A stretch of DNA of 33,972 nt from Pyxidicoccus fallax. GTDB lineage: Bacteria > Myxococcota > Myxococcia > Myxococcales > Myxococcaceae. The DNA lies in contig NZ_JABBJJ010000112.1 of NCBI RefSeq assembly GCF_012933655.1, positions 1 to 33,972 of the forward strand, in the 5' to 3' direction. Of this stretch, positions 21,187 through 29,948 are shown piece by piece (position 1 is the stretch's first letter; every line of letters starts with the position of its first letter). A program made the position numbers and the translations under genes. Under the pieces are notes generated by a model that saw only the letters and a program-made list of their open reading frames with translations, was not told the DNA's origin and did not search any database.

Positions 21187-21211
21187 TGGCCGCCCGAGCA
21201 CCGGGCGGCCA
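21187..21211 (-). terminator. Hairpin after NAD synthetase gene
   Basis: TGGCCGCCCG (21187-21196) and CGGGCGGCCA (21202-21211) form a perfect 10-base stem with a five-base loop, 34 bases past the stop of nadE on the minus strand. No T tract follows, so termination is likely but not certain. Confidence 0.5.
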
Positions 21212-21244
21212 GGCGTGGAGAAGAGGCAACACGGCTTGCGCGCG

Positions 21245-23137
21245 CTACGTGTCGCGCATCCACTCGGTGCCGGTGACGACGGGCAGCTGCAGCGCGCGCT
21301 CGCGGTCCAGGTCCAGGTTTCCGATGTGCAGCGACAGCGGGGACTGAACCCATTTGTAGATGGACTGCTGGAACAGGCGGACGAACTTCTCCACGTAGCC
21401 GCTCAGCCGGGGCGCCTCCACCTCCGGGAACATGGCGGTGAGGGCCTGGAGCATCTCGGCCGGCGTGAGCTTCTCGCCCGCATGCAGATAGAAGCACGCG
21501 TCGAGCACGGGGAAGGGCATCAGCTCCTCCTCCCCCACCTGGTTGTGCGCCAGCTCCGGGCCGGCGGGCTTGGCCAGCACCTTGCGGATGCCCTCGGAGC
21601 CCGTCTTCTCCTGGAGGTAGTCGAGCAGGTACATCACCACCGTCTTCGGGACGTTGGCGATGACGGCCAGCGCGCCCATGAGGTCGCCGCCAATGGTGGT
21701 GTAACCCACCGACTTCTCGCTCATGTTGCCCGTCTGGAGGAACAGGCCGCCGCAGGAATTGCTCCAGTTCCACATGCGCTGCGCGCGCAGGCGGGCCTGG
21801 ATGTTCTGCTCTGTAATCGGCGTGACGGGCTTGTCCCCCAGCATCTTCTGGGCGATGGCGCGCTCGCGCTCGAAGGCCTCGTCGATGGAGACAATCTGGA
21901 AGGGAACGCCCAGCTCGCGGGTGATGGTCTCCGCGGCGTCGCTGGTGGCGTCGCTGGAATAACGGCTGGGCATGTAGAAGGCGCGGATGAGCGAGCCCGG
22001 GTCCTCGGGCCGCGCCTTCTTCGCGTAGCGGTGGGCGATGAGGAGCGTCAGGAGCGAGTCACGGCCGCCGGACAGGGCGATGCCCAGCACCTTGAAGGCG
22101 CGCGTCTTCTCGAAATAATCCCCCACGCCCAGGGCGAGCGCGTCGAGGATGTCCTCGCAGAGCGCCTCCCGGGCGGGCCGGCGCTGGTCGGGGCCGGGCA
22201 GGAAGAAGCTGCGGTGCGCGGGCACCGGGTAGGCCAGGGACTCGCGGCGGGTGTGCACCGCCTGGGTGCAGTCCAGCACGGGGACGCGCTGGCCCCCCTC
22301 CGACAGCCAGGACTCGCGGTCCACGCGCCAGGTGGTGGCCTCGCCGCGCAGGCGCAGGGTGCGGTCCAGGTCCACCACCGCCGTGGAGTAGCCTTCCTGG
22401 AAGCGCGGCGTCTCCATGACGTGGCGGCCGTTCTGGTTGAGGAAGCCGCCGCCGTCGAAGATGAGGCCGTCGTTGCTGCCCACCGCGTTGCAGTAGGCGA
22501 TGGTGCACTGGTGGTCCGCCGCGCGCGTGGCGATGAGCTCGCGCCGCGTGTCCACGAACCCCAGCCGGAAGGGAGAGGCGGACAGGTTCACCACCAGCTC
22601 CGCGCCGGAATACGTGCGCCGCCGCATGGGGCCTTCCGGGCTCCAGATGTCCTCGCACACCTCCGGGGCCACCACGCCGAAGTCGAACTGGAAGAGGTAG
22701 TCGCCCAGCGGCACGCCGCGGTGGGTCTCCGCCATTCCCGGGTAGCCGCGGCCGAACGTGCGCGTCTCGTAGAAGACGCTATAGGTGGGCAGCTTCTCCT
22801 TGGGCACGAGCCCGAGCACCCGGCCGCCCGCCACCACCGCCGCGCAGTTGAGGCGCAGGCCCTGCTGGGCGATGCTCACACCCAGGATGAAGACGGTGGG
22901 CAGCGAGGCCGTCTCGCGCGCGAAGCGCTCCAGCTCCGGCCACTGCCGCTCGATGAAGCCCTGCCACTGCACCATGTCCTCGGCCGGGTAGCCGGCGATG
23001 ACCTGCTCCTGGAAGACGCCGAGCGTCACGCCTTCCGCCGCCATCTTCCTCGCCTGGGCGAGCACCCTGTCCGTGTTGCGGATGAAGGCGCCCACGGTGG
23101 TGTTGACACTGGCAAGCCCGAGCTTCACGAGCCGCAT
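21245..23137 (-). CDS. nadE: Glutamine-dependent NAD+ synthetase
   Basis: A 630-residue two-domain enzyme that makes NAD+ from deamido-NAD+, ATP and glutamine, the last step of NAD synthesis. The N-terminal nitrilase-fold glutaminase has the Glu-Lys-Cys triad E44 (VFQEQVIAGYP), K115 (PKEKLPTYS) and C161 (PEVCEDIW). The C-terminal ATP-pyrophosphatase domain carries S356-G-G-R-D-S361, with Arg where many family members have Val, and GNMSEKSVGYTT. I chose ATG23137 because earlier in-frame codons lack family similarity. The length suits the glutamine-dependent class. The gene for a Lon-N-domain protein lies upstream on the same strand, 128 bases away. Confidence 0.96.
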   Translation of the reverse strand: MRLVKLGLASVNTTVGAFIRNTDRVLAQARKMAAEGVTLGVFQEQVIAGYPAEDMVQWQGFIERQWPELERFARETASLPTVFILGVSIAQQGLRLNCAAVVAGGRVLGLVPKEKLPTYSVFYETRTFGRGYPGMAETHRGVPLGDYLFQFDFGVVAPEVCEDIWSPEGPMRRRTYSGAELVVNLSASPFRLGFVDTRRELIATRAADHQCTIAYCNAVGSNDGLIFDGGGFLNQNGRHVMETPRFQEGYSTAVVDLDRTLRLRGEATTWRVDRESWLSEGGQRVPVLDCTQAVHTRRESLAYPVPAHRSFFLPGPDQRRPAREALCEDILDALALGVGDYFEKTRAFKVLGIALSGGRDSLLTLLIAHRYAKKARPEDPGSLIRAFYMPSRYSSDATSDAAETITRELGVPFQIVSIDEAFERERAIAQKMLGDKPVTPITEQNIQARLRAQRMWNWSNSCGGLFLQTGNMSEKSVGYTTIGGDLMGALAVIANVPKTVVMYLLDYLQEKTGSEGIRKVLAKPAGPELAHNQVGEEELMPFPVLDACFYLHAGEKLTPAEMLQALTAMFPEVEAPRLSGYVEKFVRLFQQSIYKWVQSPLSLHIGNLDLDRERALQLPVVTGTEWMRDT

Positions 23138-23265
23138 GGTTGTTCCAGTCCCCTTCCCGCCAGGACGGCCGGGAAGAGTCCCAGGTCCGGCGTCATGTGG
23201 GCACAGCAATGCCCGGCCCGCCGCGCAAGGCAAGCGCTACCGCCACCCAGGGCCCGTGGCCCCCT

Positions 23266-23922
23266 TCAGTTCATGGGCCCGGAGGGCCGCACGGGCTGGA
23301 GGCGGGCGATGAGCTCGCCCACGTCCTCCAGCACCCCCTCGAGCCGACGCTTGATGTCCAGCTCGCCCAGCAGCTCCTGCCGCCGGTCCGGCTCCGGGAC
23401 GATGGCCGAGGCCACCACGTCCGCCAGCATGCCGCCCGTGGCGCGGGCCGCCACCGGCAGGAGGTTCTCCGCGAAGGAGGGCGGCACGCGGCCGGCCAGC
23501 TCGAACACGGCCTGCCGGAGCTGCTCCTCCTCCGGGCCCTGGTAGGGCAGGTCCGGCAGCATCTCCGCGGAGACCTCCCGGTAGAGCTTGTCGTTCGACA
23601 GCTCGCTGACCAGGCGGACGCGGGACACGCCCTGGAGGAGGATGTTGTAGCGCCCCTCCTCCACCTGCTCGTCCCAGATGATGATGCCCGCGCACATCAT
23701 GGGCTGCATGGGAGGCCGGCCCTCGTAGCGCCCCTCCCAGCCGGGCTCGAGCTGCCCCAGCGCCATGACCCGGTCCCCCGCGAGCGCGTCGCGGACCAGG
23801 GCCCGGTAACGCGGCTCGAAGATGTGCAGGGGAATGACGGTATGCGGGAAGAGCACCGCCGACGGGAGTGGGAAGACCTTCAGCGCGCTGGCAGCGCGCT
23901 CGACGCGTTCTTGAGCGGTCAT
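23266..23922 (-). CDS. Lon N-terminal (LON substrate-binding) domain protein
   Basis: A 218-residue stand-alone protein from ATG23922 (M-T-A-Q-E-R), without the ATPase and protease domains of Lon itself. The LON substrate-binding signature is clear near the N-terminus: LKVFPLPSAVLFPHTVIPLHIFEPRYR (seen in two parts), then GRPPMQPMMCAGII and GRYNILLQGVSRVRLV. The C-terminal part is helical. Such proteins probably bind unfolded or specific protein substrates, but no molecular function is established for this stand-alone class. It is divergent from a MocR regulator. The open frame upstream of the start crosses into that regulator and is rejected. Confidence 0.92.
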   Translation of the reverse strand: MTAQERVERAASALKVFPLPSAVLFPHTVIPLHIFEPRYRALVRDALAGDRVMALGQLEPGWEGRYEGRPPMQPMMCAGIIIWDEQVEEGRYNILLQGVSRVRLVSELSNDKLYREVSAEMLPDLPYQGPEEEQLRQAVFELAGRVPPSFAENLLPVAARATGGMLADVVASAIVPEPDRRQELLGELDIKRRLEGVLEDVGELIARLQPVRPSGPMN

Positions 23923-23985
23923 GGCGGGCACCCTGTGTTGATAAGCCCAACAGCCCCAGGACGCATTCCAAACATGCGGCCAGCC

Positions 23986-24032
23986 GAGCGTTCCTGAACG
24001 CTCACGGATGACCAAACCCCTGGATTCAGGGG
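23986..24032. promoter_or_regulatory. Palindromes between divergent LON and MocR genes
   Basis: Two perfect inverted repeats lie in the 117-base gap: GAGCGTT-N4-AACGCTC (23986-24003) and CCCCTG-N4-CAGGGG (24017-24032). Either could be the MocR operator acting on itself and on the divergent Lon-N gene. MocR proteins often bind direct repeats instead, so this is tentative. Confidence 0.35.
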
Positions 24033-24039
24033 CCATTCC

Positions 24040-25485
24040 ATGGTTCCGGGCCGCATGGACCTGCACGTGAATCTCGAGAACCGGCGCGACCTCGCCGGGC
24101 AGATATACCGGGAGCTTCGCGCGGCCATCCTCGACGGCCGCCTGCGGCGCGGTGAGCGGGTGCCCCCCACGCGCGAGCTGGCCGAGCGCCTGTCGGTGTC
24201 TCGCAACACGGTGAGCGTGGCCTACGCGTGGCTCACCGCGGAGGGCCTGCTGTCGGGCCGCGTGCGCGCCGGCAGCTTCGTGCAGGGCGAGCCCCGGGAA
24301 CGGGGCCCCGCCCGCGCCAGCACGGGGGTGAAGCTGCGCGCGCGCTCCGTCTGGAGCACCCTGCCCGACCCGCGCTCGTCCGTGGACCCCGCGCCGTACG
24401 ACTTCCGCGTCGGCATCCCGGACGGGCAGCTGTTCCCCTTCGAGACGTGGCGCCGGCTCGTGGCGCGCCAGCTCCGGGCGGCGGCGCTGCCGGCGGGCTA
24501 CCCCGAGGCCAGCGGCCACCCCGCGCTGCGCGAGGCGATTGCCCGCCATGTCGGCGTGGCCCGGGGCGTGCGCGCGGAGGCGGGGGACGTCCTCGTCACG
24601 CATGGCGCGCAGCAGGCGCTGGACCTCATCGGCCGGGTGCTGTTGGAGCCGGGGGACTGCGTCGCGGTGGAGGAACCCGGATACCCGCCGGCGCGGATGC
24701 TGTTCCAGTCCCTGGGCGCGCGCGTCGTCCCCGTGCCCGTGGACGCCGAGGGGCTCGACGTGGCGGCGCTCCCGGACGAGGCGCGCCTCGTCTACGTCAC
24801 GCCCTCGCACCAGTTCCCCCTCGGCATGGCCATGTCCCCGGCGCGGCGGACGGCGCTGCTGGACTGGGCGAGGCAGCGGGACGCGGTGGTCATCGAGGAT
24901 GACTACGACAGCGAGTTCCGCTTCGGCGGCCGGCCGCTGGAGACGCTGCACGGCCTGGACCGCTCCGGCCGCGTCATCTACGTGGGCTCGTTCTCGAAGG
25001 TCATGCTGCCCGCGCTGCGGCTGGGGTTCCTCGTGGCGCCCCCGTCGCTCCAGCGCGAGCTGCGGCTGGCCAAGTACGTGTCGGACTGGCACAGCCAGCT
25101 TCCGGCGCAGGCCGCGCTCGCGCGCTTCATCGACGAGGGGCTGCTGGCGCGGCACATCCGCAAGATGCGGCGCGAGTACGAGCACCGGCACGAGCGCATC
25201 CTGGAGCGGCTCACGCGCCACTTCGGCGACTGGCTCCAGCCCCTGCCGTCCAGCGCGGGCCTGCACCTGAGCGCGGCCTTCCGCACGGGCGGCCGGCGGC
25301 TGGAGCAGGACGTGGTGGAGCGGGCTCGGAAGGCCGGCGTCGGGGTCGCCCCGCTCTCGCGCTACCACGCGGGCACGCCCGCGCGGCCCGGGCTGGTGCT
25401 CGGCTATGGCTCGCTGCCGGTGGCCCGTATCGACGAGGGACTGCGGCGCCTTCGCGCCTGTGTCGCGGCGGCGGCCGGGGACTGA
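24040..25485 (+). CDS. MocR/PdxR-type regulator (GntR HTH + aminotransferase fold)
   Basis: A 481-residue regulator. The N-terminal GntR winged helix spans about residues 15-80 (QIYRELRAAILDGRL, RELAERLSVSRNTVSVAY). The remainder is a type I aminotransferase fold with PLP-binding K320 in YVGSFSKVMLP and the D288/D290 region IEDDYDSEF. Proteins of this family use PLP as effector and regulate vitamin B6, GABA, taurine or other amine metabolism genes, usually the divergent neighbour. Here the neighbour encodes a Lon-N-domain protein rather than a PLP synthase, so the target is open. ATG24055 is an alternative start. A bidirectional terminator follows at 25511. Confidence 0.93.
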   Translation: MVPGRMDLHVNLENRRDLAGQIYRELRAAILDGRLRRGERVPPTRELAERLSVSRNTVSVAYAWLTAEGLLSGRVRAGSFVQGEPRERGPARASTGVKLRARSVWSTLPDPRSSVDPAPYDFRVGIPDGQLFPFETWRRLVARQLRAAALPAGYPEASGHPALREAIARHVGVARGVRAEAGDVLVTHGAQQALDLIGRVLLEPGDCVAVEEPGYPPARMLFQSLGARVVPVPVDAEGLDVAALPDEARLVYVTPSHQFPLGMAMSPARRTALLDWARQRDAVVIEDDYDSEFRFGGRPLETLHGLDRSGRVIYVGSFSKVMLPALRLGFLVAPPSLQRELRLAKYVSDWHSQLPAQAALARFIDEGLLARHIRKMRREYEHRHERILERLTRHFGDWLQPLPSSAGLHLSAAFRTGGRRLEQDVVERARKAGVGVAPLSRYHAGTPARPGLVLGYGSLPVARIDEGLRRLRACVAAAAGD

Positions 25486-25510
25486 GCGCGCGCGCCCGCG
25501 AGAAAAGAAG

Positions 25511-25544
25511 ACGCCCCGGCCACCCTCTCGGGCGACCGGGGCGT
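25511..25544. terminator. Bidirectional rho-independent terminator
   Basis: ACGCCCCGG (25511-25519) pairs with CCGGGGCGT (25536-25544). TTT follows on the plus strand. On the minus strand the sequence after the stem is CTTCTTTTCT. It sits between the converging MocR and metalloprotease genes and can serve both. Confidence 0.8.
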
Positions 25545-25602
25545 TTCCACGAGTCCGTCAGGAGCGGCCGGGCCGGGCCGCCTCCGTCGGGACTCCGTCA
25601 GC

Positions 25603-27837
25603 TCAGTTGAACGTCACGACGAGGGAGGCGTTCTCGAAGCCGCCCTTCGCGCCGAACACCTGGATGTAGAACTTGCCCGCCTGGACGTTGTTCAGGTTGC
25701 AGTTCTCGGTGCTGTGCTCGTTCACGCCACGGCAGTCGTAGGTGAAGAAGTTGGGGGCCGCGGCGCGCTGGACGTAGAGGTCCGCGTTACCCGTGCCGCC
25801 ACGCACGCGGACGTGGACGTTGCGCAGCCCCTCGGGGTTGCTGGTGTGCTCGGGAATCTGGACCGTGAACACCTGCGACGAGCCCGCCGCGCCGGAGATG
25901 CCGGTGACTTCCACGCCCGGCTCCACGGGGACGTAGCCACCCTTCCACGTCACGACCAGCGACACGCCGGAGTAGGCGCTGAAGCCGTTGAGCATCACGT
26001 ACCAGGTGCCGTGGCTCGGCGTGGGGAACGAGCAGGTCTCGTTGTTGCCACCGGAGTACGGACGGCAGTCGTACTGGGTGGTGGTGGGGGCGTTGTTGAA
26101 GCGGACGTGCATGTCCGCGTCACCCGTGCCGCCGGACATGGTGAACTTCAGGTCCGTGGCGCCCTCCGGCACCTGCACGGAGAAGTACTGCTTCGAGCCG
26201 CGCGTGCCGGACAGGTTCGTGGCCGGGGTGTCCTTCGGCAGCGGCGTGTTGGGCGGCGGAGGCACCGGCACTCCCACGCCGACGGCCTTCCAGGCGTTGC
26301 TCACCGAGGCGATGGTCGCCGCGTCGTAGCCCAGCTGCGCCGCCGCCTGCTCGGTGGCGACCTTCGACTGCTCGAAGGTGGAGGACGGCAGGAGGATGTC
26401 GGCGTTGGCCTTGTACCAGATGCGCGCGGCCTTCTCGATGCCGATGCCCGCGACGACCTGGGTCGTCTTGCCGCGCGGGTGCGTGCCACCCTGCGACAGC
26501 AGGTAGAACGCCAGGTTCGGGATGCCGGAGCTGTAGTGCACGTCCACGCCGGACGAGTAGTCCGGGAAGTAGTCCAGCGAGACGCCGTCGAGCGTCGGGC
26601 TGTGCATGTAGCGGAGCGCGTCGTTCGGGACGTTCGGCGTCCACACGTCGTCGCCAATCAGCCAGTGACGGGCCGACACATCACCCGCGCCGTCGCCGTA
26701 CCACTCGCAGACCGCGCCGAAGATGTCCGACATGGACTCGTTCATGCCGCCGGACTCACCCGAGTAGATGAGGTCCGACTCGTTGTCCGTCACGGCGTGG
26801 GTCAGCTCGTGCGCCGTCACGTCCAGCGAGTTGGCCAGGTTGGTGGCGGTGACGTTGTCGCCGTCGCCGTACACCATCTGGGTGCCGTTCCAGAAGGCGT
26901 TCACGTAGTTGACGCGGTGGTGCACGGTGCTGATGAGCAGCCCGCCCGCGTTGTCGATGGAGTCGCGACCGAACAGGTTCTGGTAGCAGTTGTAGACGGT
27001 GCCCAGGTGGTCGTAGTTGGTGTTGACCACGGGGTCGGCCACGGGAGCCTGGCCCTCGGTGCGGACGATGGGGCCCGGCAGGGTGCTCAGGTTCTTGCCG
27101 TCATGCATGCGGCGGTTGAGCGCCTCATGGATGGTCGGGATGCGGACCTGCACGTCGCCGTTGCGCGCGTCGACCAGGACGATGTCGCGCACGGGGGTAC
27201 CGTCCGCCTTCTCGCCGGTCTGGATGACCTGGTACATCAGGCGCAGCTCGTCGCCGTCACGCCAGTAGACCAGGCCCGCCTCCGGAGCCTCGATCCAGCT
27301 TTCGAACGCCTCGCGGTCCCTGTCCACCGCGGCCAGCGCGGCCTCGGGGGCGATGGTGGCCTTCTCCGCGGACACCTTCAGGTCGCTGCGGACGTTGGTG
27401 TTCGCCGCGAAGACCTTGCCGTCACGCGCGTGCAGCCGCATCTCGCCGCCGTACACGGGGATGCCCTGGTGGCTGACGGCGAAGCGGTAGTGGGTGTCGC
27501 CCTGCTTGTCCTGGTACGACTTCGTCAGCGCCAGGTTGGCCGGCTCCAGGCGCAGCAGCGGCGCCACGTTGGAGACCACCGGCGCCAGCTGCGCGGCCTG
27601 CAGCGACTCCGGCGCCGCGGCATCCGCCACGGGCAGCACGCCCAGCTCGCCGCTGACGAAGGTGGGAGCGCCAGCATTGTCCCGGTCGAGGACAGACGCG
27701 CCATTCTCCAGGTTCTGGGCCTGGTCCCCCGTCTCCGGGGCCTTCGAGTCGGACGCCGGGGCGGACTCGTTGCACGCACCTACGATGAACGACAGCGCCG
27801 CGACTCCCAGCGCACCGAACATTCTTCTCTGCATCAT
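25603..27837 (-). CDS. Thermolysin-like (M4) metalloprotease with two PPC domains, lipoprotein
   Basis: A 744-residue secreted zinc protease. M-M-Q-R-R at 27837 or the next ATG at 27834 follows GGGGGAG. The lipobox is IVGAC (Cys22), so it may be anchored. A propeptide with the FTP/PepSY type sequence (LTKSYQDKQGDTHYRF, HQGIPVYGGEMRLH) precedes the catalytic domain. The zinc site is H343-E344-L-T-H347, with E367 in GGMNESMSDIF as third ligand and H434 in VHYSSGIPN as the catalytic His. Two bacterial pre-peptidase C-terminal domains follow (about 541-633 and 644-744), each with a GGTGDAD or GGTGNAD loop and a Cys pair. It probably degrades extracellular protein, as expected of a predatory myxobacterium. 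PPC domains are often removed during maturation. Confidence 0.96.
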   Translation of the reverse strand: MMQRRMFGALGVAALSFIVGACNESAPASDSKAPETGDQAQNLENGASVLDRDNAGAPTFVSGELGVLPVADAAAPESLQAAQLAPVVSNVAPLLRLEPANLALTKSYQDKQGDTHYRFAVSHQGIPVYGGEMRLHARDGKVFAANTNVRSDLKVSAEKATIAPEAALAAVDRDREAFESWIEAPEAGLVYWRDGDELRLMYQVIQTGEKADGTPVRDIVLVDARNGDVQVRIPTIHEALNRRMHDGKNLSTLPGPIVRTEGQAPVADPVVNTNYDHLGTVYNCYQNLFGRDSIDNAGGLLISTVHHRVNYVNAFWNGTQMVYGDGDNVTATNLANSLDVTAHELTHAVTDNESDLIYSGESGGMNESMSDIFGAVCEWYGDGAGDVSARHWLIGDDVWTPNVPNDALRYMHSPTLDGVSLDYFPDYSSGVDVHYSSGIPNLAFYLLSQGGTHPRGKTTQVVAGIGIEKAARIWYKANADILLPSSTFEQSKVATEQAAAQLGYDAATIASVSNAWKAVGVGVPVPPPPNTPLPKDTPATNLSGTRGSKQYFSVQVPEGATDLKFTMSGGTGDADMHVRFNNAPTTTQYDCRPYSGGNNETCSFPTPSHGTWYVMLNGFSAYSGVSLVVTWKGGYVPVEPGVEVTGISGAAGSSQVFTVQIPEHTSNPEGLRNVHVRVRGGTGNADLYVQRAAAPNFFTYDCRGVNEHSTENCNLNNVQAGKFYIQVFGAKGGFENASLVVTFN

Positions 27838-28043
27838 GCTCCCCCTGGGGAAATACGTTCTGGGCGGATACTGCGGGAATCAGCGTCTCACGGTTTTTAC
27901 ATAGCTCTCAAGTACCCACGAGATTTTCCCGTATTGCTGCACCTCCTGCCTACCCAGGGAGCTGGGAGCTCCTGATTTCTCAGACGAAAACGGTGACAGG
28001 GAGGTGGGACGGAGTCGCGAGTGGGGTGACGTAGGATGCGCGC

Positions 28044-29033
28044 GTGGAAGCCTGGGAACCTCGCAGCGCGCATGTGGTGGACGTCCTCTTCGCGGGGCTG
28101 GCCCGCCGTGCCCGGCTGTTCGCCGCGGGCTGGGGAGACGAGCCCTTCCTGGCGAACGTGGCGGTGGGGACTGCGTTCCTCGCGGAGCCGGCGCGCATCA
28201 CTCCCGAGTGGGGCGCGCCGGTGTCGCGCCGGGGAAGCGTGGTGCGGGACGGAACGTTCGCCTCGCCGCTGCCGATGCTGGCTCCGGCCGCGAGCACGGC
28301 GCATGTGCGTTGGCTGGGTGCCGGAAGTCCGCGGGGGCGCTCGGCATGCGTGGTGCTCGCCGCGTCGCGGGAGGAAGGCTTCGCCCTTCGCGAGCGGCTG
28401 TACGCGCCGCTGGTGCGAGAGGGCGTCGACCTGTTCCTGCTGGAGAATCCGTACTACGGCCTGCGCCGGCCGCTGGGGCAGCGGGGCGGAGCGCTGCGCA
28501 CGGTGAGCGACCACGTGCTGATGAACCTGGGCATGGTGGAGGAGGCGCGCGCGCTGCTCGCGTGGCTGCGGAGCGAGGGCTACGCGCGGCTGGGCATCGC
28601 GGGGTACAGCATGGGTGGGTACATGGCGGCGCTGGCGGCGGTGCTCTTCCCGGAGCCCCTCGCGGTGGCGGCGCTGGCGGCGGGCGCGTCACCCGTGCCG
28701 GTGTTCACCCGGGGGCTGCTGTCGTGGTCCATCCGCTTCGAGGAACTGGACGGCTCGCGGCGGGACGCGGAGCGGGCGCGTGAGCGGCTGGGGCACATCT
28801 TCGACCTGGCGAACCTGATGAAGTTCCCTCCGCCCCGTCAGCCCGGCGCGGCCATCCTCCTGGCCTGCCGGAAGGACGGCTTCGTGCCGGGGGCGGAGAC
28901 GCGCGCGCTGCACGCGCACTGGACGGGGAGCGAGCTGCGCTGGGTGAACGCCGGGCACGTCTCCGCCATCCTCACCGAGCGGGCGGCGCTGCGTGCCGCC
29001 GTCCGTGATTCGCTCGCACGCGTGCAACCCTGA
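28044..29033 (+). CDS. Alpha/beta hydrolase (ABHD18/DUF2048-like)
   Basis: A 329-residue alpha/beta-hydrolase. GTG28044 has AGGA seven bases upstream. The triad is visible: nucleophile S189 in the elbow GYSMGGY, D278 in CRKDGFVP and H305 in NAGHVSAI. ENPYYGLRRP, near residue 134, is a motif I associate with the DUF2048/ABHD18 group. There is no signal peptide, so it acts in the cytoplasm; the substrate is unknown, possibly an ester or lipid. It is divergent from the protease gene, and a small unknown gene follows after 11 bases, then a SUKH gene, so the three may form an operon. Confidence 0.88.
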   Translation: MEAWEPRSAHVVDVLFAGLARRARLFAAGWGDEPFLANVAVGTAFLAEPARITPEWGAPVSRRGSVVRDGTFASPLPMLAPAASTAHVRWLGAGSPRGRSACVVLAASREEGFALRERLYAPLVREGVDLFLLENPYYGLRRPLGQRGGALRTVSDHVLMNLGMVEEARALLAWLRSEGYARLGIAGYSMGGYMAALAAVLFPEPLAVAALAAGASPVPVFTRGLLSWSIRFEELDGSRRDAERARERLGHIFDLANLMKFPPPRQPGAAILLACRKDGFVPGAETRALHAHWTGSELRWVNAGHVSAILTERAALRAAVRDSLARVQP

Positions 29034-29044
29034 GGCGCATCGAC

Positions 29045-29338
29045 ATGGCTCCCTTTCTCGGCCCGACCCGCGCGGAGGTACTCGCGACTCTGCATGGCCC
29101 CGGCGCGGAGAAGCGGCTCCCGCTCACCGTGGGACGCAACACCCCGGCGGCCATCATCTCCGTGCGGGACAGGCGATGGATGCTCCGCCTGCTGGTCCTC
29201 GACGAGGCCGACGTCGAGCGTCGCTATCAGGAGTCCCTGGCGCGAGGAGACGGCTGGATGCCGGAGATGCAGTGGGGAAGCCTGAAGGAAGGCGCTCCGC
29301 TGCTGGAGGCGGATTCACGCTGGGCCCATGGTCCGTAA
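29045..29338 (+). CDS. Small hypothetical protein upstream of SUKH gene
   Basis: A 97-residue soluble protein from ATG29045. It contains RAEVLATLHGPGAEKRLPLT, a middle RDRRWMLRLLVLDEADVERR (two short segments) and a Trp-rich end, GWMPEMQWGSLKEG. I recognise no family and no signal peptide or membrane segment. It sits 11 bases after the hydrolase gene and 13 bases before the likely start of the SMI1/KNR4-type gene, so co-transcription is likely. It could be the partner of the SUKH protein, but nothing in the sequence shows toxin activity. Confidence 0.65.
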   Translation: MAPFLGPTRAEVLATLHGPGAEKRLPLTVGRNTPAAIISVRDRRWMLRLLVLDEADVERRYQESLARGDGWMPEMQWGSLKEGAPLLEADSRWAHGP

Positions 29339-29351
29339 AGGAGTTCGCGTC

Positions 29352-29939
29352 GTGCCTGCAGCCATCGAAGCCATCGAAGCCTTGAAGGAGCGCCTCGGTC
29401 GCGAGAAGGACCTTCCCGTCCAGTCGGTGCGCCTGACGCCCGTGGAGGCGGCGGAACTCGAGAAGCTGGAGCGCGCCCTGGGCAGCATGCTCCCAGCGTC
29501 GTACCTCCAGTTCATCGCCCGCCACGGCCTCCTGTCGGTGACGGACTGGCGGGGCCAGGAGCGCGCCCGGATGCTGAGCCCCTCCGAGGTGATGGAGGGG
29601 CACGAGTACCAGAAGGACTTCATCGAGGAGGACGCGTTCGGCGACGAGGAGGAGGACCTGGAGGCCGCCCGCCGGGAGGCGCAGGTCCGGAAGCGGCTCG
29701 TCCCCTTCCAGTACATCTCCTCCCGCGCCGTGAGCGACTTCTACTGCTTCGACACGGAGCTGCGCCGCGACACCGGGCCGCTCATCCTGCAGGTGTTCCA
29801 CGACGACTTCGAGCTCGCGCCGTGGCTGCTGGACGCGTCTCCCGACGTCTCCTTCTGCACCTTTGACTTCGACGAGCACCTGGGCTGGGTGCTTCGCGAG
29901 TGCCTGGAAGAGGGTGCGTGGGGCCGGCAGGAGAAGTGA
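29352..29939 (+). CDS. SMI1/KNR4 (SUKH) family protein
   Basis: A 195-residue protein from GTG29352, which has AAGGAG eight bases upstream; a longer form from ATG29328 would overlap the previous gene by 11 bases. The SUKH signature lies in the first half: VEAAELEKLERALGSMLPASYLQFIARHG (seen in two parts), with the conserved LP.SY..F motif. A strongly acidic stretch (EEDAFGDEEEDLEAA) follows, then FYCFDTEL and a C-terminal SFCTFDFDEHLGWVLRE segment. SUKH proteins are best known as immunity proteins against polymorphic toxins, but many have other roles. No recognisable toxin with RHS or other delivery domains is nearby. Confidence 0.82.
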   Translation: MPAAIEAIEALKERLGREKDLPVQSVRLTPVEAAELEKLERALGSMLPASYLQFIARHGLLSVTDWRGQERARMLSPSEVMEGHEYQKDFIEEDAFGDEEEDLEAARREAQVRKRLVPFQYISSRAVSDFYCFDTELRRDTGPLILQVFHDDFELAPWLLDASPDVSFCTFDFDEHLGWVLRECLEEGAWGRQEK

Positions 29940-29948
29940 CGTTGGCCC

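Noticed and set aside
21131..23545. Plus-strand open frame of about 800 codons opposite nadE
   Set aside because: High third-position GC opens long antisense frames; its composition is Ala/Arg/His/Val shadow type with no domain, while the minus strand encodes a complete NAD synthetase.
23923..25368. Extension of the Lon-N gene to about 700 codons
   Set aside because: The added part is antisense to the MocR gene and the LON domain begins right after ATG23922.
25714..27975. Plus-strand open frame of about 750 codons opposite the M4 protease
   Set aside because: Shadow composition, no motif, and fully antisense to a protease with all catalytic residues.
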